Of a stretch of DNA of 64,000 nucleotides, positions 7,642 through 15,204 are shown in pieces. Below the pieces are notes generated by a model. That model searched no databases. It had not been told where the DNA came from and saw only the letters and a list, made by a program, of their open reading frames with translations. The stretch comes from Arhodomonas sp052060015 (lineage in GTDB: Bacteria > Pseudomonadota > Gammaproteobacteria > Nitrococcales > Nitrococcaceae). The stretch is taken from the NCBI RefSeq assembly GCF_052060015.1, contig NZ_JBPODZ010000002.1, forward strand, positions 1 through 64,000, in the 5' to 3' direction. A program made the translations under genes and the position numbers. Numbering within the stretch: position 1 is the stretch's first letter; every line of letters begins with the position of its first letter.

Positions 7642-8454
7642 TTAAACGATAAAGGAATGAATCACACTATATTCAATCATTATCGTTATATGCCCCCCCC
7701 CCAACGGCGTCACCGGCAGTGCCCCCCAGGCCTGGGTCACGGGCATGATCTCCATGGCGTTGATGTTCACGTGGGGCGGCAGATGAACCACCCAGTGGAT
7801 GATCTCCGCCACATCCTCGGGAACGATAGGATCCTTGCCCTGGTACAGCTCCGCGGCGCGCTCGGCGTCACCACGGAAACGGTGGACGGAGAACTCCGTC
7901 TCGCAAAGCCCCGGCTCCAGGTTGGTGACCCGCACCCGGGTGCCGAGCAGGTCCGCGCGCAGGTTACGGGAGAACTGGGCGACGAAGGCCTTGCTCGCCC
8001 CGTACACGTTGCCGCCGGGATAAGGCCAGCGTCCGGCGGTGGAACCCAGATCGACGATATGCCCGCGGTCCCGGGCCACCATCCCCGGCAGCACGGCGCG
8101 GGTGGCGTACAACAGCCCCTTCACATTGGTGTCGACCATGGCCTCCCAGTCATCCAGGTCCGACTCCCAGGCGGGCTCCATACCCCGGCCGAGGCCAGCG
8201 TTGTTGACCAGCACGTCCGGCTCGTCGAAGGGCGCCGGCAGCGAGCCCAACGCCTCGGTGACCGCGGCGCGGTCGCGCATGTCGATCCCCAGGATGTGCA
8301 CGCGGTCTGGGCCGCCGAGCTCCTCGGCCAGGGCCTCGAGGCGCTCCCGCCGCCGCGCGGTCGCCACCACCCGCCACCCATCCGCCGCGAAACGGCGTGC
8401 GGTGGCCGCGCCGAAGCCGGCTGATGCGCCGGTCACCACGATGGTCTTCGACAT
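7642..8454 (-). CDS. ydfG: Short-chain dehydrogenase, YdfG-like
   Basis: A 270-residue NAD(P)-dependent dehydrogenase close to YdfG (3-hydroxy acid dehydrogenase / malonic semialdehyde reductase). The nucleotide-binding motif TGASAGFG is near the N-terminus, NNAG follows, and the active-site pair is YGASK. The C-terminal part (EPGLCETEFSVHRFRGD, then LPPHVNINAMEIMPVTQAWG) is diagnostic of YdfG. The ATG at 8454 is preceded by GGAGGGAAGGG; an upstream GTG/ATG frame adds 21 unrelated residues. The 3' end is odd: a run of ten C on the plus strand (7693-7702) encodes Gly-Gly-Gly, and the 17 residues after it do not belong to the family. Confidence 0.88.
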   Translation of the reverse strand: MSKTIVVTGASAGFGAATARRFAADGWRVVATARRRERLEALAEELGGPDRVHILGIDMRDRAAVTEALGSLPAPFDEPDVLVNNAGLGRGMEPAWESDLDDWEAMVDTNVKGLLYATRAVLPGMVARDRGHIVDLGSTAGRWPYPGGNVYGASKAFVAQFSRNLRADLLGTRVRVTNLEPGLCETEFSVHRFRGDAERAAELYQGKDPIVPEDVAEIIHWVVHLPPHVNINAMEIMPVTQAWGALPVTPLGGGHITIMIEYSVIHSFIV

Positions 8455-8473
8455 CCCTTCCCTCCGCTGGGTC

Positions 8474-8959
8474 TCAGCATTCGATCTCGTCGGCGCGCAC
8501 CGGCACGAACCGGGCACCGTCGAGCTCCGGCTGCAGCACTACGATCTCACCCTTGGGATATACCCCGGGGCCGAGGCCGTGGCTGGCATGGGCCAGGGCC
8601 TCCACGGTGGCGTCCTCCGCCGCGCCTTCGGGCACCATCAGGTGGAAGCCCACCACGGCATCATCCGTCTGCGCGGCGGTCCAGCGAACCTCCTGGCGGG
8701 CACGATTCACCTCCCGCTGCAGGTCCCGATCGCCGGCATGGTGGTATTGCCCCGCGCGCAGGGCGCGGAGCAACCGCGCAGCAAGGGCTTCGGCGGCATC
8801 GACGGCTTCGGGTTTACCCGGGATCTGCACGCCGCCGGCGGCGACGAAGGCCCCGGCGAAGGTGACGGGATCCTGCGAGCCACTGTGCCGCAGTGCCTCA
8901 CGGCCGGCGGCGACGGCATCACGAATGCGCGCGAGCTGGCGGGCGCGGAACCGCCCCAT
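8474..8959 (-). CDS. Conserved hypothetical protein downstream of TerB
   Basis: A 161-residue, Ala/Glu/Arg-rich soluble protein that I do not recognise. The first 100 residues look largely helical (MGRFRARQLARIRDAVAAGR and EALAARLLRALRAGQ); the C-terminal half is more mixed (TDDAVVGFHLMVPEG, then GVYPKGEIVVLQPELDG) and may form a small beta-rich domain. No signal peptide or transmembrane helix is seen. Its ATG shares a base with the TGA of the terB-like gene (TGATG), and a GTG one codon upstream is also possible, so the two are translationally coupled. It ends 19 bases before the dehydrogenase start, which suggests a three-gene operon. Function unknown. Confidence 0.7.
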   Translation of the reverse strand: MGRFRARQLARIRDAVAAGREALRHSGSQDPVTFAGAFVAAGGVQIPGKPEAVDAAEALAARLLRALRAGQYHHAGDRDLQREVNRARQEVRWTAAQTDDAVVGFHLMVPEGAAEDATVEALAHASHGLGPGVYPKGEIVVLQPELDGARFVPVRADEIEC

Positions 8960-9450
8960 CACTCGTAGCTGTCGTAGTCGTTCATGTAGCTCGTGGAATA
9001 CGCCTGCTGCACCCGGATCTTGGCGGCGATGAAGTCCTTGTGCTCGATGTGCAGCAGCTCCCCGATCTTGCGCACCAGCTGTTCCTCGTAGCGGTTCATG
9101 TCCTCGTCAGCCAGGCACACCCGCCAGAGCAGCTCGACCACGCGGCACTTCGTCGGGTAGTCGAAGTTCTCGTTGATGAGCTGCGTGAACTCGAAGTGAT
9201 CGGTGGCCTCGTGGGCCTCCCGGTCGGCGAGGTCGATGAGCTCGGTGGTCTCCTCATCGGAGAGATGGAAGACCTCACGGATGCCCTCGTGGATGGCCTG
9301 GAACTCCATGCTGTGGCGCTCGTTGTCCTCCTGGGCCATTTCCACGAGCAGGGCAGCAGTAGCGAGCTGGAGTCGGTGCTGCAGGTCGTCATCGGCCGCG
9401 TCGTCGACCTGGATCCGTTCCTGGTAGAAGCGCTTAATGGCCTCGAGCAT
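8959..9450 (-). CDS. TerB-family protein
   Basis: A 163-residue acidic, all-helical protein of the tellurite resistance TerB family (TerB-like domain about residues 20-145). The typical acidic clusters are present: LLVEMAQEDNERHSMEF, LSDEETTELIDLADREAHE and CLADEDMNRYEEQLVRKIGE. In studied members such acidic sites bind metal ions and the protein is cytoplasmic or membrane-associated. No other ter gene is nearby, so a tellurite role should not be assumed; stand-alone TerB proteins are common in proteobacteria. It is coupled to the hypothetical gene that follows. Confidence 0.85.
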   Translation of the reverse strand: MLEAIKRFYQERIQVDDAADDDLQHRLQLATAALLVEMAQEDNERHSMEFQAIHEGIREVFHLSDEETTELIDLADREAHEATDHFEFTQLINENFDYPTKCRVVELLWRVCLADEDMNRYEEQLVRKIGELLHIEHKDFIAAKIRVQQAYSTSYMNDYDSYE

Positions 9451-9549
9451 GTCGGCTCCCGGTTCCCTTCCTGTCGCGTAAGCTCAATCCTACTATCGAA
9501 CGACGGCGCGCGCGGCGCAACCCTCCGACCGGACGCCGCGTGCCCCAGA

Positions 9550-11076
9550 TCAGTAGTTACCGGCGATCCGAGTCGGCTCCAGCGCCGCCCGCACCCGCAG
9601 CCGCTGACCGGGGCGGATGAGATCCGGATTGGCCAGCTCATTGAGCGCTACCAGCTCGTCGACGCCCAGATCAAAGCGCCCGGCAATGGCGGCGAGGGTG
9701 TCACCTCGGCGCACCGTGTACAGCGCGCCACCCTCATCGACCGGCAGCTCGGCGAGGGACTTCGGCGGCTCGCCAGACATGGGCACACGCAGGCGCTGGC
9801 CGACCTGTATCCGGTCCGGGCGGGTGATCCCGTTGGCCGCCGCCAGGGCGAGGGTCGGGACCCCGTGGCGGTCGGCAATCACCGACAGGCTCTCGCCGGG
9901 ACGCACGCGGTGGTGTTGATCCGGCCACTGCTCCGCGTAACGCTGGTCCAGGGGCACAGCGGCCAGGGCATTCCGCAGCCCCGCCGGATCGTCGGCGGGC
10001 AGGCGCAGCGCATAGCCGGCGGGGATGAACTTGTCACCGGCCCAAACGGCCCGGGACAGCCCGGAGTTATAGCGGCGCAGGGAATCCTCGTCGCTGTCCA
10101 GGGCATCCGCCACGGCAGCCGCCGGCATGTAGTCCGGGACCTCGATCTCCACCGTCCGCAACGCGGGCTCCATCTCCAGCCCCGCGAAGTAGTCCTCGGG
10201 CGACTCCGTCACCTCGGCGGCGGCGAGGATGGCGGGGTAGAAGTTGCGGGACGCGAAGCCGAAATAGGGGCCGGTGTAGCCGGCGATGATCGCGTCGATC
10301 CGCCGGGTGCCCATCTCCCTGGTGGCCCGGCGCATGCCATTGGCCCCATGGTTGTAGGCGGTCACCGCCAGCGGCCAGCTACCGAGCTTCTCGTAGTTGT
10401 CGGCGAGCAGCCGGGCGGCGGCGTCCGAGGAACGCCACGGGTCCATGCGCTCGTCGATTACCGCGTCGATGCGCATGTAGTCCCGGCCGGTGCCGGCGGT
10501 GAACTGCCACATGCCGGCGGCCCCGGCGTGGGAACGGGCCCGGGGATTGAACGAGGACTCCACGTGGGGCATGGCCGCCAGGGCCTCCGGCACGCCATGG
10601 GCGCGCAGCCGTTCGCGGATGTGGGGCAACCAGCGCCCCGAGCGCTCGAGCCCCGCACGGAAGCGCTCGCGCAGACCACTCTGCACCCGCAACCCCTCCG
10701 CGGCGGCACGGAAGGCGGCGGGTTCCACATCCTCGGGGAAGTGCTCGCGCAAACGCTGCTGCAGCGGCGAGGCCGGCTGCGACGGGTCCTCGGCGAGCCG
10801 CTCCAGCGCCTCCTCGTAGGCGGCAACCAGCGCCCGGACGGCGTTGCGCCGGCGTTCCGGCTCGTCCCGGGGGGGAAGGTCCACCATGGCGTAGACCCGG
10901 TGGAGATGGCGGCGATCATGGATCAGGGCCTGATCCTCGGAGACCTCGGTGTAGACGCGCTTCCAGAAACCTACGGTGTCCTCCAGGCCGGCCGGTCTCG
11001 GCAGCGCCTCCGCAGCGGCCCAGCCGGGAACGGCCAGTGCCAACATCACCAAGACCAATCGCGTGAACCCTTTCAT
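9550..11076 (-). CDS. mltD: Membrane-bound lytic murein transglycosylase D
   Basis: A 508-residue envelope enzyme that cleaves peptidoglycan to 1,6-anhydro-muropeptides. A signal peptide is present (MKGFTRLVLVMLALAVPGWA, probably cut near residue 22) without a lipobox Cys, unlike E. coli MltD. The SLT catalytic domain spans about 150-290 with the catalytic Glu at 173 (MPHVESSFNPRA), followed by GAAGMWQF and AYNHGANG. Two LysM repeats bind glycan near the C-terminus: HRVRPGESLSVIADRHGV and YTVRRGDTLAAIAGRFDL. About 120 residues between signal peptide and SLT domain are helical and poorly recognisable. It is transcribed alone and is divergent from cls. Confidence 0.92.
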   Translation of the reverse strand: MKGFTRLVLVMLALAVPGWAAAEALPRPAGLEDTVGFWKRVYTEVSEDQALIHDRRHLHRVYAMVDLPPRDEPERRRNAVRALVAAYEEALERLAEDPSQPASPLQQRLREHFPEDVEPAAFRAAAEGLRVQSGLRERFRAGLERSGRWLPHIRERLRAHGVPEALAAMPHVESSFNPRARSHAGAAGMWQFTAGTGRDYMRIDAVIDERMDPWRSSDAAARLLADNYEKLGSWPLAVTAYNHGANGMRRATREMGTRRIDAIIAGYTGPYFGFASRNFYPAILAAAEVTESPEDYFAGLEMEPALRTVEIEVPDYMPAAAVADALDSDEDSLRRYNSGLSRAVWAGDKFIPAGYALRLPADDPAGLRNALAAVPLDQRYAEQWPDQHHRVRPGESLSVIADRHGVPTLALAAANGITRPDRIQVGQRLRVPMSGEPPKSLAELPVDEGGALYTVRRGDTLAAIAGRFDLGVDELVALNELANPDLIRPGQRLRVRAALEPTRIAGNY

Positions 11077-11181
11077 GCCCCCCTCCCCCGTGTACGGACC
11101 GCGCCTCGCCCGAGAATACTAACGTTTGCCCGACAAAGGCCAGCACCGCGACAATCCCGGGCCCGTGCTACCGTGGGGCCC

Positions 11182-12600
11182 ATGGACGAGACGCTCGATC
11201 CGGGACCCTTCGGCTGGCTGTTCATCGTCGGCTCCGGCGTGATCGCCACCGTGGCCGCCGTGCACGCCCTGCTGAACAAGCGCGACCCGGCCGGGGCCTT
11301 CGCCTGGGTGGCGGTATGCCTGCTCTTCCCCCTCGCCGGCCCGTTACTGTACTTCGCCTTCGGCATCAACCGCATCCAGACCCGGGCCCGGGAGCTGCGC
11401 GCTGAGGAACTGCCGCCCGTCGGCGGCGAACCCACCGACGCCTCGCCGGTAGTGGACCCGGTATTCGCACAGCAGGCGCGGATATCCGACGCCGTCACCG
11501 GCATGCCACTGACCGAGGGCAACGCGGTGACCATGTACCAGGACGGCGAGCAGGCATTCCCGGCCATGCTCGCCGCCATCGAGGCCGCGCGGGAACGTGT
11601 CTTCCTCGCCACCTACATCTTCGAGAGCGACCACACCGGGCTGCGCTTCGTCCAGGCGCTGCGCCGCGCCGCCGACCGGGGCTTGGACGTGCGGGTGCTC
11701 CTCGACGGCGCGGGCGAGTGGTACTCCTGGCCGCGGATCCGGCGCCGCCTCCGGGCCGAGGGCGTGCCAGTGGCGCGTTTCCTGCCCCCGCGCCTGCTGC
11801 CTCCCCGGCTGCTGGTGAACCTGCGCAACCATCGGAAGATCCTGGTCATCGACGACGAGACGGCCTTCGTCGGCGGCATGAACATCGGTGACCGCCAGCT
11901 CGCCCAAAACGAACACCATGGTGCCCATGATGCCCATTTCCGGCTGGACGGCCCCGTGGCGCGGCAGGTGGAGAGCGTGTTCCTCGACGACTGGCAGTTC
12001 ACCACCGGCCGTCGCCAGGATCCGCCCGCGCGCAAACCCCACCCCGGTGGGAGGGCGATGGCCCGTACTATCATCGATGGGCCCAACGAGGACCTGGACC
12101 GGCTCACCATGGTGCTGGTGGGGGCCATCGCCGCGGCCCGCCACCGCGTGCTGGTGATGACCCCCTACTTCCTGCCACCGCGGGAGCTGATCGCCGCGCT
12201 GCAGGCGGCGGCCATCCGCGGCGTGGCCGTGGAGATCATCCTGCCCGGCCGCAACAACCTCCCGTTCATGCACTGGGCCACCCGGAACATGCTCTGGGAG
12301 CTGGTCAAGTGGGGCGTGCGTGTCCACTACCAGGAGGGCCGTTTCGTCCACACCAAGCTCCTGGTGGTAGACGACCACTACGCCCAGGTGGGCTCCGCCA
12401 ACCTGGACCCCCGAAGCCTTCGACTGAACTTCGAGCTCATGGTAGAGGTCTTCGACGAGGCATTCACCACTCGGCTCGCGGGTCACTGCCAGGCCGCGAT
12501 GGCGCGCAGCCGCCTCGTCACCCTCGAGGAGCTGGACGGGCGGCCGCTACCGGCACGCCTGCGCGATGCCATCTGCTGGCTGTTCACGCCCTATCTTTGA
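11182..12600 (+). CDS. cls: Cardiolipin synthase (PLD superfamily)
   Basis: A 472-residue inner-membrane enzyme that transfers phosphatidyl groups to make cardiolipin. Two N-terminal transmembrane segments (about 12-32 and 43-62) form the PLDc_N region, followed by two phospholipase D domains. The HKD motifs are NHRKILVIDDETAFVGGMN (around residue 217) and VHTKLLVVDDHYAQVGSANL (around 389). The protein ends LFTPYL, as E. coli ClsA-type enzymes do. The ATG at 11182 is chosen because homology starts here; the frame is open for over 2 kb upstream only because it is antisense to mltD. The ribosome site is weak. Cardiolipin commonly rises with salinity in halotolerant bacteria. Confidence 0.93.
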   Translation: MDETLDPGPFGWLFIVGSGVIATVAAVHALLNKRDPAGAFAWVAVCLLFPLAGPLLYFAFGINRIQTRARELRAEELPPVGGEPTDASPVVDPVFAQQARISDAVTGMPLTEGNAVTMYQDGEQAFPAMLAAIEAARERVFLATYIFESDHTGLRFVQALRRAADRGLDVRVLLDGAGEWYSWPRIRRRLRAEGVPVARFLPPRLLPPRLLVNLRNHRKILVIDDETAFVGGMNIGDRQLAQNEHHGAHDAHFRLDGPVARQVESVFLDDWQFTTGRRQDPPARKPHPGGRAMARTIIDGPNEDLDRLTMVLVGAIAAARHRVLVMTPYFLPPRELIAALQAAAIRGVAVEIILPGRNNLPFMHWATRNMLWELVKWGVRVHYQEGRFVHTKLLVVDDHYAQVGSANLDPRSLRLNFELMVEVFDEAFTTRLAGHCQAAMARSRLVTLEELDGRPLPARLRDAICWLFTPYL

Positions 12601-12674
12601 AAGCGCGGCGTCTGCCCCCACCCACAGCCACGGAGCGGGGCACGCCCCCATCAATCCCAACCAAGGAGGCATTC

Positions 12675-13220
12675 ATGTCACGGCACTTCGAACAGGCCCC
12701 CGGGCTTTGCGAGCGCCCCGACCCGGAGACCGGGCAGTACCTGTTCAATCAGACCATGCTCCGGATCAAGTCCCCGGAACGCTCCCTGGACTTCTACACC
12801 CGGGTGCTCGGGATGCGCCTGGTGCGCAAGATGGACTTCCCGGAGATGCGCTTCACCCTATACTTCCTGGGCTACGTGGATGAACACGCCGCCGCGGGGG
12901 TGCCCGCCGACGACGATGCGCGCACCACCTGGACCTTCGGCCGCGAGGCGATGCTGGAGCTCACCCACAACTGGGGCACGGAGGACGATCCGGAGTTCGC
13001 CTACCACAACGGCAACGACGAGCCCCAGGGCTTCGGCCATATCGGCATCACCGTGCCCGATGTCTACCGCGCAGCGGAACGGCTCGAGTCGCTGGGCGTG
13101 GAGTTCGTCAAGCGCCCGGATGACGGCAAGATGAAGGGGCTCGCCTTCGTCAAGGACCCGGACGGCTATTGGATCGAGATCCTGCAGGCGGACATGATGG
13201 AGCGCCGCAATAAGGGCTGA
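12675..13220 (+). CDS. gloA: Lactoylglutathione lyase (glyoxalase I)
   Basis: A 181-residue cytoplasmic enzyme converting the methylglyoxal-glutathione hemithioacetal to S-lactoylglutathione. It is the longer form found in eukaryotes and pseudomonads (about 180 residues, often zinc-dependent) rather than the 135-residue E. coli type. The long-form N-terminus is NQTMLRIKSPERSLDFYTRV. Candidate metal ligands lie in NQTML, LELTHNWG, GFGHIGI and YWIEIL. Start at ATG 12675 behind AGGAGG (12664-12669). It follows cls by 74 bases and may be read with it. Confidence 0.93.
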   Translation: MSRHFEQAPGLCERPDPETGQYLFNQTMLRIKSPERSLDFYTRVLGMRLVRKMDFPEMRFTLYFLGYVDEHAAAGVPADDDARTTWTFGREAMLELTHNWGTEDDPEFAYHNGNDEPQGFGHIGITVPDVYRAAERLESLGVEFVKRPDDGKMKGLAFVKDPDGYWIEILQADMMERRNKG

Positions 13221-13239
13221 CCCCCGCGCCGGTGCGGCG

Positions 13240-13434
13240 TCAGGCCGGCAACCCCGGCAGGCGCCGCGCCCGGATACGCTCCCACGCCTTCTCGTGGAAG
13301 AAATACGCCACCGTGTTGCACAGCGGCTCGATGACACCCACCAGCCCGCCTAGCGCGAGGCTGCCCGTCAGCAGGTACACCACGCCCACCGCAATGCTGA
13401 AATGCATGATCGCAAAGGTGATCGTCTTGAGCAT
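13240..13434 (-). CDS. DUF2061 small membrane protein
   Basis: A 64-residue protein matching DUF2061: KTITFAIMHFSIAVGVVYLL, then GSLALGGLVGVIEPLCNTVAYFFHEKAWERI. Two transmembrane segments (about 6-24 and 28-46) are followed by a basic tail. The family signature IEPL.NT..Y..HE..W is complete. GGGAGGGA precedes the ATG. Function is unknown for the family; homologues are often near sulfate or stress genes, which is not a strong clue here. Converges on gloA. Confidence 0.85.
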   Translation of the reverse strand: MLKTITFAIMHFSIAVGVVYLLTGSLALGGLVGVIEPLCNTVAYFFHEKAWERIRARRLPGLPA

Positions 13435-13544
13435 GGCGTTCCCTCCCGGGGAATGAAACCTGTCTACATCCCCGATAGTAGTGATTCTTATTTATTTTTA
13501 CAATCGAATACACTTCGCTCTTTGATATAGGCGATCAATGAGCC

Positions 13545-13616
13545 TCACCCACCCCAGACCCCCAGAGCGCCCACGAGCAGCGCCACCACGGCACCCGACC
13601 CTTCATCGGAATGCAT
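13545..13616 (-). CDS. Putative 23-aa hydrophobic peptide
   Basis: A mini-gene with an excellent ribosome site (AGGAGG five bases before the ATG at 13616) and a stop at 13545-13547. The peptide is MHSDEGSGAVVALLVGALGV followed by WGG: a short acidic head and one membrane-length hydrophobic stretch. This layout resembles KdpF/CydX-like single-span peptides but no family is recognised. It lies between the DUF2061 gene and the divergent DUF3833 gene, sharing the latter's regulatory region. Expression is inferred from the ribosome site alone. Confidence 0.4.
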   Translation of the reverse strand: MHSDEGSGAVVALLVGALGVWGG

Positions 13617-13648
13617 CGTGACCTCCTGTTCGAGCACGAGCAATTTCC

Positions 13649-13676
13649 TGTACTATTATTATTCATTAATTGTACA
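13649..13676. promoter_or_regulatory. TGTAC-N18-GTACA inverted repeat upstream of the DUF3833 gene
   Basis: The AT-rich stretch between the 23-aa peptide and the DUF3833 gene carries TGTAC (13649-13653) and GTACA (13672-13676) around TATTAT and ATTAAT sequences. TGTACA-type half-sites are recognised by LitR/CarH-type light-responsive MerR regulators. The genes downstream belong to a set often linked to LitR and photolyase, so this is a plausible operator, but no litR lies in the window. Confidence 0.35.
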
Positions 13677-13691
13677 CCTGAAGGGTAAATC

Positions 13692-14219
13692 ATGCGCCGC
13701 GTCCTCACCGCCCTGCTCTGCCCGCTGCTGCTCGGCGCCTGTGCCACACCGCCGGATACCTACCGCGACACACAACCGCAATTCGACCTGAAGGAATACT
13801 TCGACGGGCCGGTGCGGGCCTGGGGCATCTTCCAGGACCGTTCCGGGGAGGTCCGGCGACGCTTCACCGTGGACATCGACGGGCGCATCGACGGCGACAC
13901 CCTGATCCTCGACGAGCAGTTCCGCTACGCGGACGGCGAGCGGGAGCAGCGGGTCTGGCGCATCGAGCAGATCGACGACCACCACTGGCGCGGGCGCGCG
14001 GGGGACATCATCGGCGAGGCCCGCGGCGAGCAGTACGGATACGCGCTCAACTGGCGCTACGACCTGTCCCTCGAGGTAAACGACACCACCTGGCAGCTGC
14101 ACTTCAACGATTGGATGTATCGCATCGACGCGGACACCGTGATCAACCGCGCCCGGGTCAGCAAATGGGGCTTTCGCGTTGGCGAGGTGACGCTGTTCTT
14201 CCGCAGGGGTGCCGAATGA
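13692..14219 (+). CDS. DUF3833 lipoprotein
   Basis: A 175-residue lipoprotein: signal MRRVLTALLCPLLLGAC with a lipobox ending at Cys17. The body fits DUF3833: FDLKEYFDGPVRAWGIFQDR and FRYADGEREQRVWRIEQIDD, finishing NDWMYRIDADTVINRARVSK with WGFRVGEVTLFFRR. It is probably a small beta-barrel of the calycin type that holds a hydrophobic ligand, but no activity is established. It overlaps the next gene by ATGA. In other gammaproteobacteria DUF3833, a chalcone isomerase-like protein, a photolyase and a LitR regulator cluster together; here only the first two are present. Confidence 0.82.
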   Translation: MRRVLTALLCPLLLGACATPPDTYRDTQPQFDLKEYFDGPVRAWGIFQDRSGEVRRRFTVDIDGRIDGDTLILDEQFRYADGEREQRVWRIEQIDDHHWRGRAGDIIGEARGEQYGYALNWRYDLSLEVNDTTWQLHFNDWMYRIDADTVINRARVSKWGFRVGEVTLFFRRGAE

Positions 14220-14797
14220 AGGCGGTGACCTGGCTGCTCGCGACCGCTCTGGCCTTGGCCCTGCCGGCGGTGGGGGCACAGACGGTTACCGCGAAGGGGG
14301 CCGAGTTCGCCGAGCGCATCGAGACAGAGGCGGGGCCGCTGACACTGGCCGGCACCGGGGTCGCCAAGTATCGGGTGCTGTTCACCGTCTACGCCGCAGC
14401 GCTGCACGTGCCGGAGGGCACGCCCCGGGAATCGCTCCTGGCGGAGGACACGCCCCGGAGCCTGACCATCGAGTACTTCTATGATATCGACGCCGCGGAT
14501 CTCGCCCGGGCCGCCGACGAGGTACTGGAGCGGCAGCTCGATGACTCGGAACGGGCGACCATCGCCGATGCCGTGGATCGCCTCCACCGGCTGTACCGGC
14601 CGGTCAGCGAGGGCGACCGCTACCGGATGACCTACCTGCCCGGCACCGGTACGCGGCTCGCCCTTAATGGCGAGGTGCTCGGCACAGTGGCCGGCGCCGC
14701 CTTCGCCCGGGCCTACTTCGGCATCTGGCTCGCCGAAGGGGCGCTGTCGGATTCGCTGCGTACGGCGCTAACCGAGGGGCTCGAACCCGCCGGTTGA
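14216..14797 (+). CDS. Periplasmic chalcone isomerase-like protein
   Basis: A 193-residue exported protein: signal MKAVTWLLATALALALPAVG cut near AQT, then a chalcone isomerase-like fold (LTLAGTGVAKYRVLFTVYAA, LTIEYFYDIDAADLARAADE, GTRLALNGEVLGTVAGAAFA, AYFGIWLAEGALSDSLR). Bacterial members lack the plant enzyme's context and are thought to bind fatty acids or similar ligands. Translationally coupled to the DUF3833 lipoprotein, so they probably act together in the envelope. The gene end lies inside a hairpin shared with the convergent neighbour. Confidence 0.82.
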   Translation: MKAVTWLLATALALALPAVGAQTVTAKGAEFAERIETEAGPLTLAGTGVAKYRVLFTVYAAALHVPEGTPRESLLAEDTPRSLTIEYFYDIDAADLARAADEVLERQLDDSERATIADAVDRLHRLYRPVSEGDRYRMTYLPGTGTRLALNGEVLGTVAGAAFARAYFGIWLAEGALSDSLRTALTEGLEPAG

Positions 14798-14804
14798 GCC
14801 CCTC
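14774..14804. terminator. Hairpin spanning two convergent stops
   Basis: A 9-bp perfect stem (GAGGGGCTC at 14774-14782 with GAGCCCCTC at 14796-14804) is extended inside by AACC/GGTT. It covers the stop codons of both convergent genes, so it could end transcription from either side. No long U tract follows. Confidence 0.45.
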
Positions 14805-15204
14805 AGCCCTGACCGTCGTCCCGGTCATGGGCCTCGCCCGCCTCGGAGCAGACCCGCCGCGGCCGCCCCCCCGGACCCCGGCGGATGACCTGGGGGGCAC
14901 CGCAGACGGGGCAGACGAGGCGATCCCGGCCCCGGGCGCTGAGCATCCCCCGGCCGAGAAAGGAGCCGGTGTGGCGGCGATTATAGATGGCGCCACCGGC
15001 GCCGGCGGCGAGCCAGAGCACCAACCACACCGGTGCGAGACGGGTGATCACCGCCAGCATGGCGAGGGGATCGTCGGCGCCCGGCGGCGGCAGGGCGCGA
15101 GCGCCGAAGACGAGCACCAGGTACCCCACGACCCCAACCATCACCAGACCCAGGACCGGAATGCGACGGCCCTGGCCATTTCCCGCCTCAGCTTTCCCCG
15201 GCAT
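14803..15204 (-). CDS. Membrane protein with C-terminal zinc-ribbon-like motif
   Basis: A protein of about 133 residues, not recognised. Two hydrophobic segments (PVLGLVMVGVVGYLVLVFGA and LAMLAVITRLAPVWLVLWLA) precede a cytoplasmic basic region containing CPVCGAPQVIRRGPGG and a further Cys in RRVCSE, which could form a partial zinc ribbon (three Cys seen). The GTG/ATG choice is uncertain: ATG at 15204 (MPGKAEAGNG) with AGGGGC upstream is preferred; an in-frame ATG at 15240 would overlap the helicase gene by 53 bases. It overlaps the end of the helicase gene and is the last gene of that operon. Confidence 0.6.
   Translation of the reverse strand: MPGKAEAGNGQGRRIPVLGLVMVGVVGYLVLVFGARALPPPGADDPLAMLAVITRLAPVWLVLWLAAGAGGAIYNRRHTGSFLGRGMLSARGRDRLVCPVCGAPQVIRRGPGGRPRRVCSEAGEAHDRDDGQG

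Noticed and set aside
7584..7690. CysB operator upstream of cysH
   Set aside because: The region is AT-rich and promoter-like, but no clear CysB pattern could be supported.
8959..9450. Tellurite resistance operon
   Set aside because: Only a TerB-like gene is present, without terC, terD, terZ or related genes.
8893..11181. Very long plus-strand open frame antisense to mltD and the terB gene
   Set aside because: It is open only because of GC-rich codon bias on the opposite strand; only the part from 11182 (cls) has homology, signal and domain structure.
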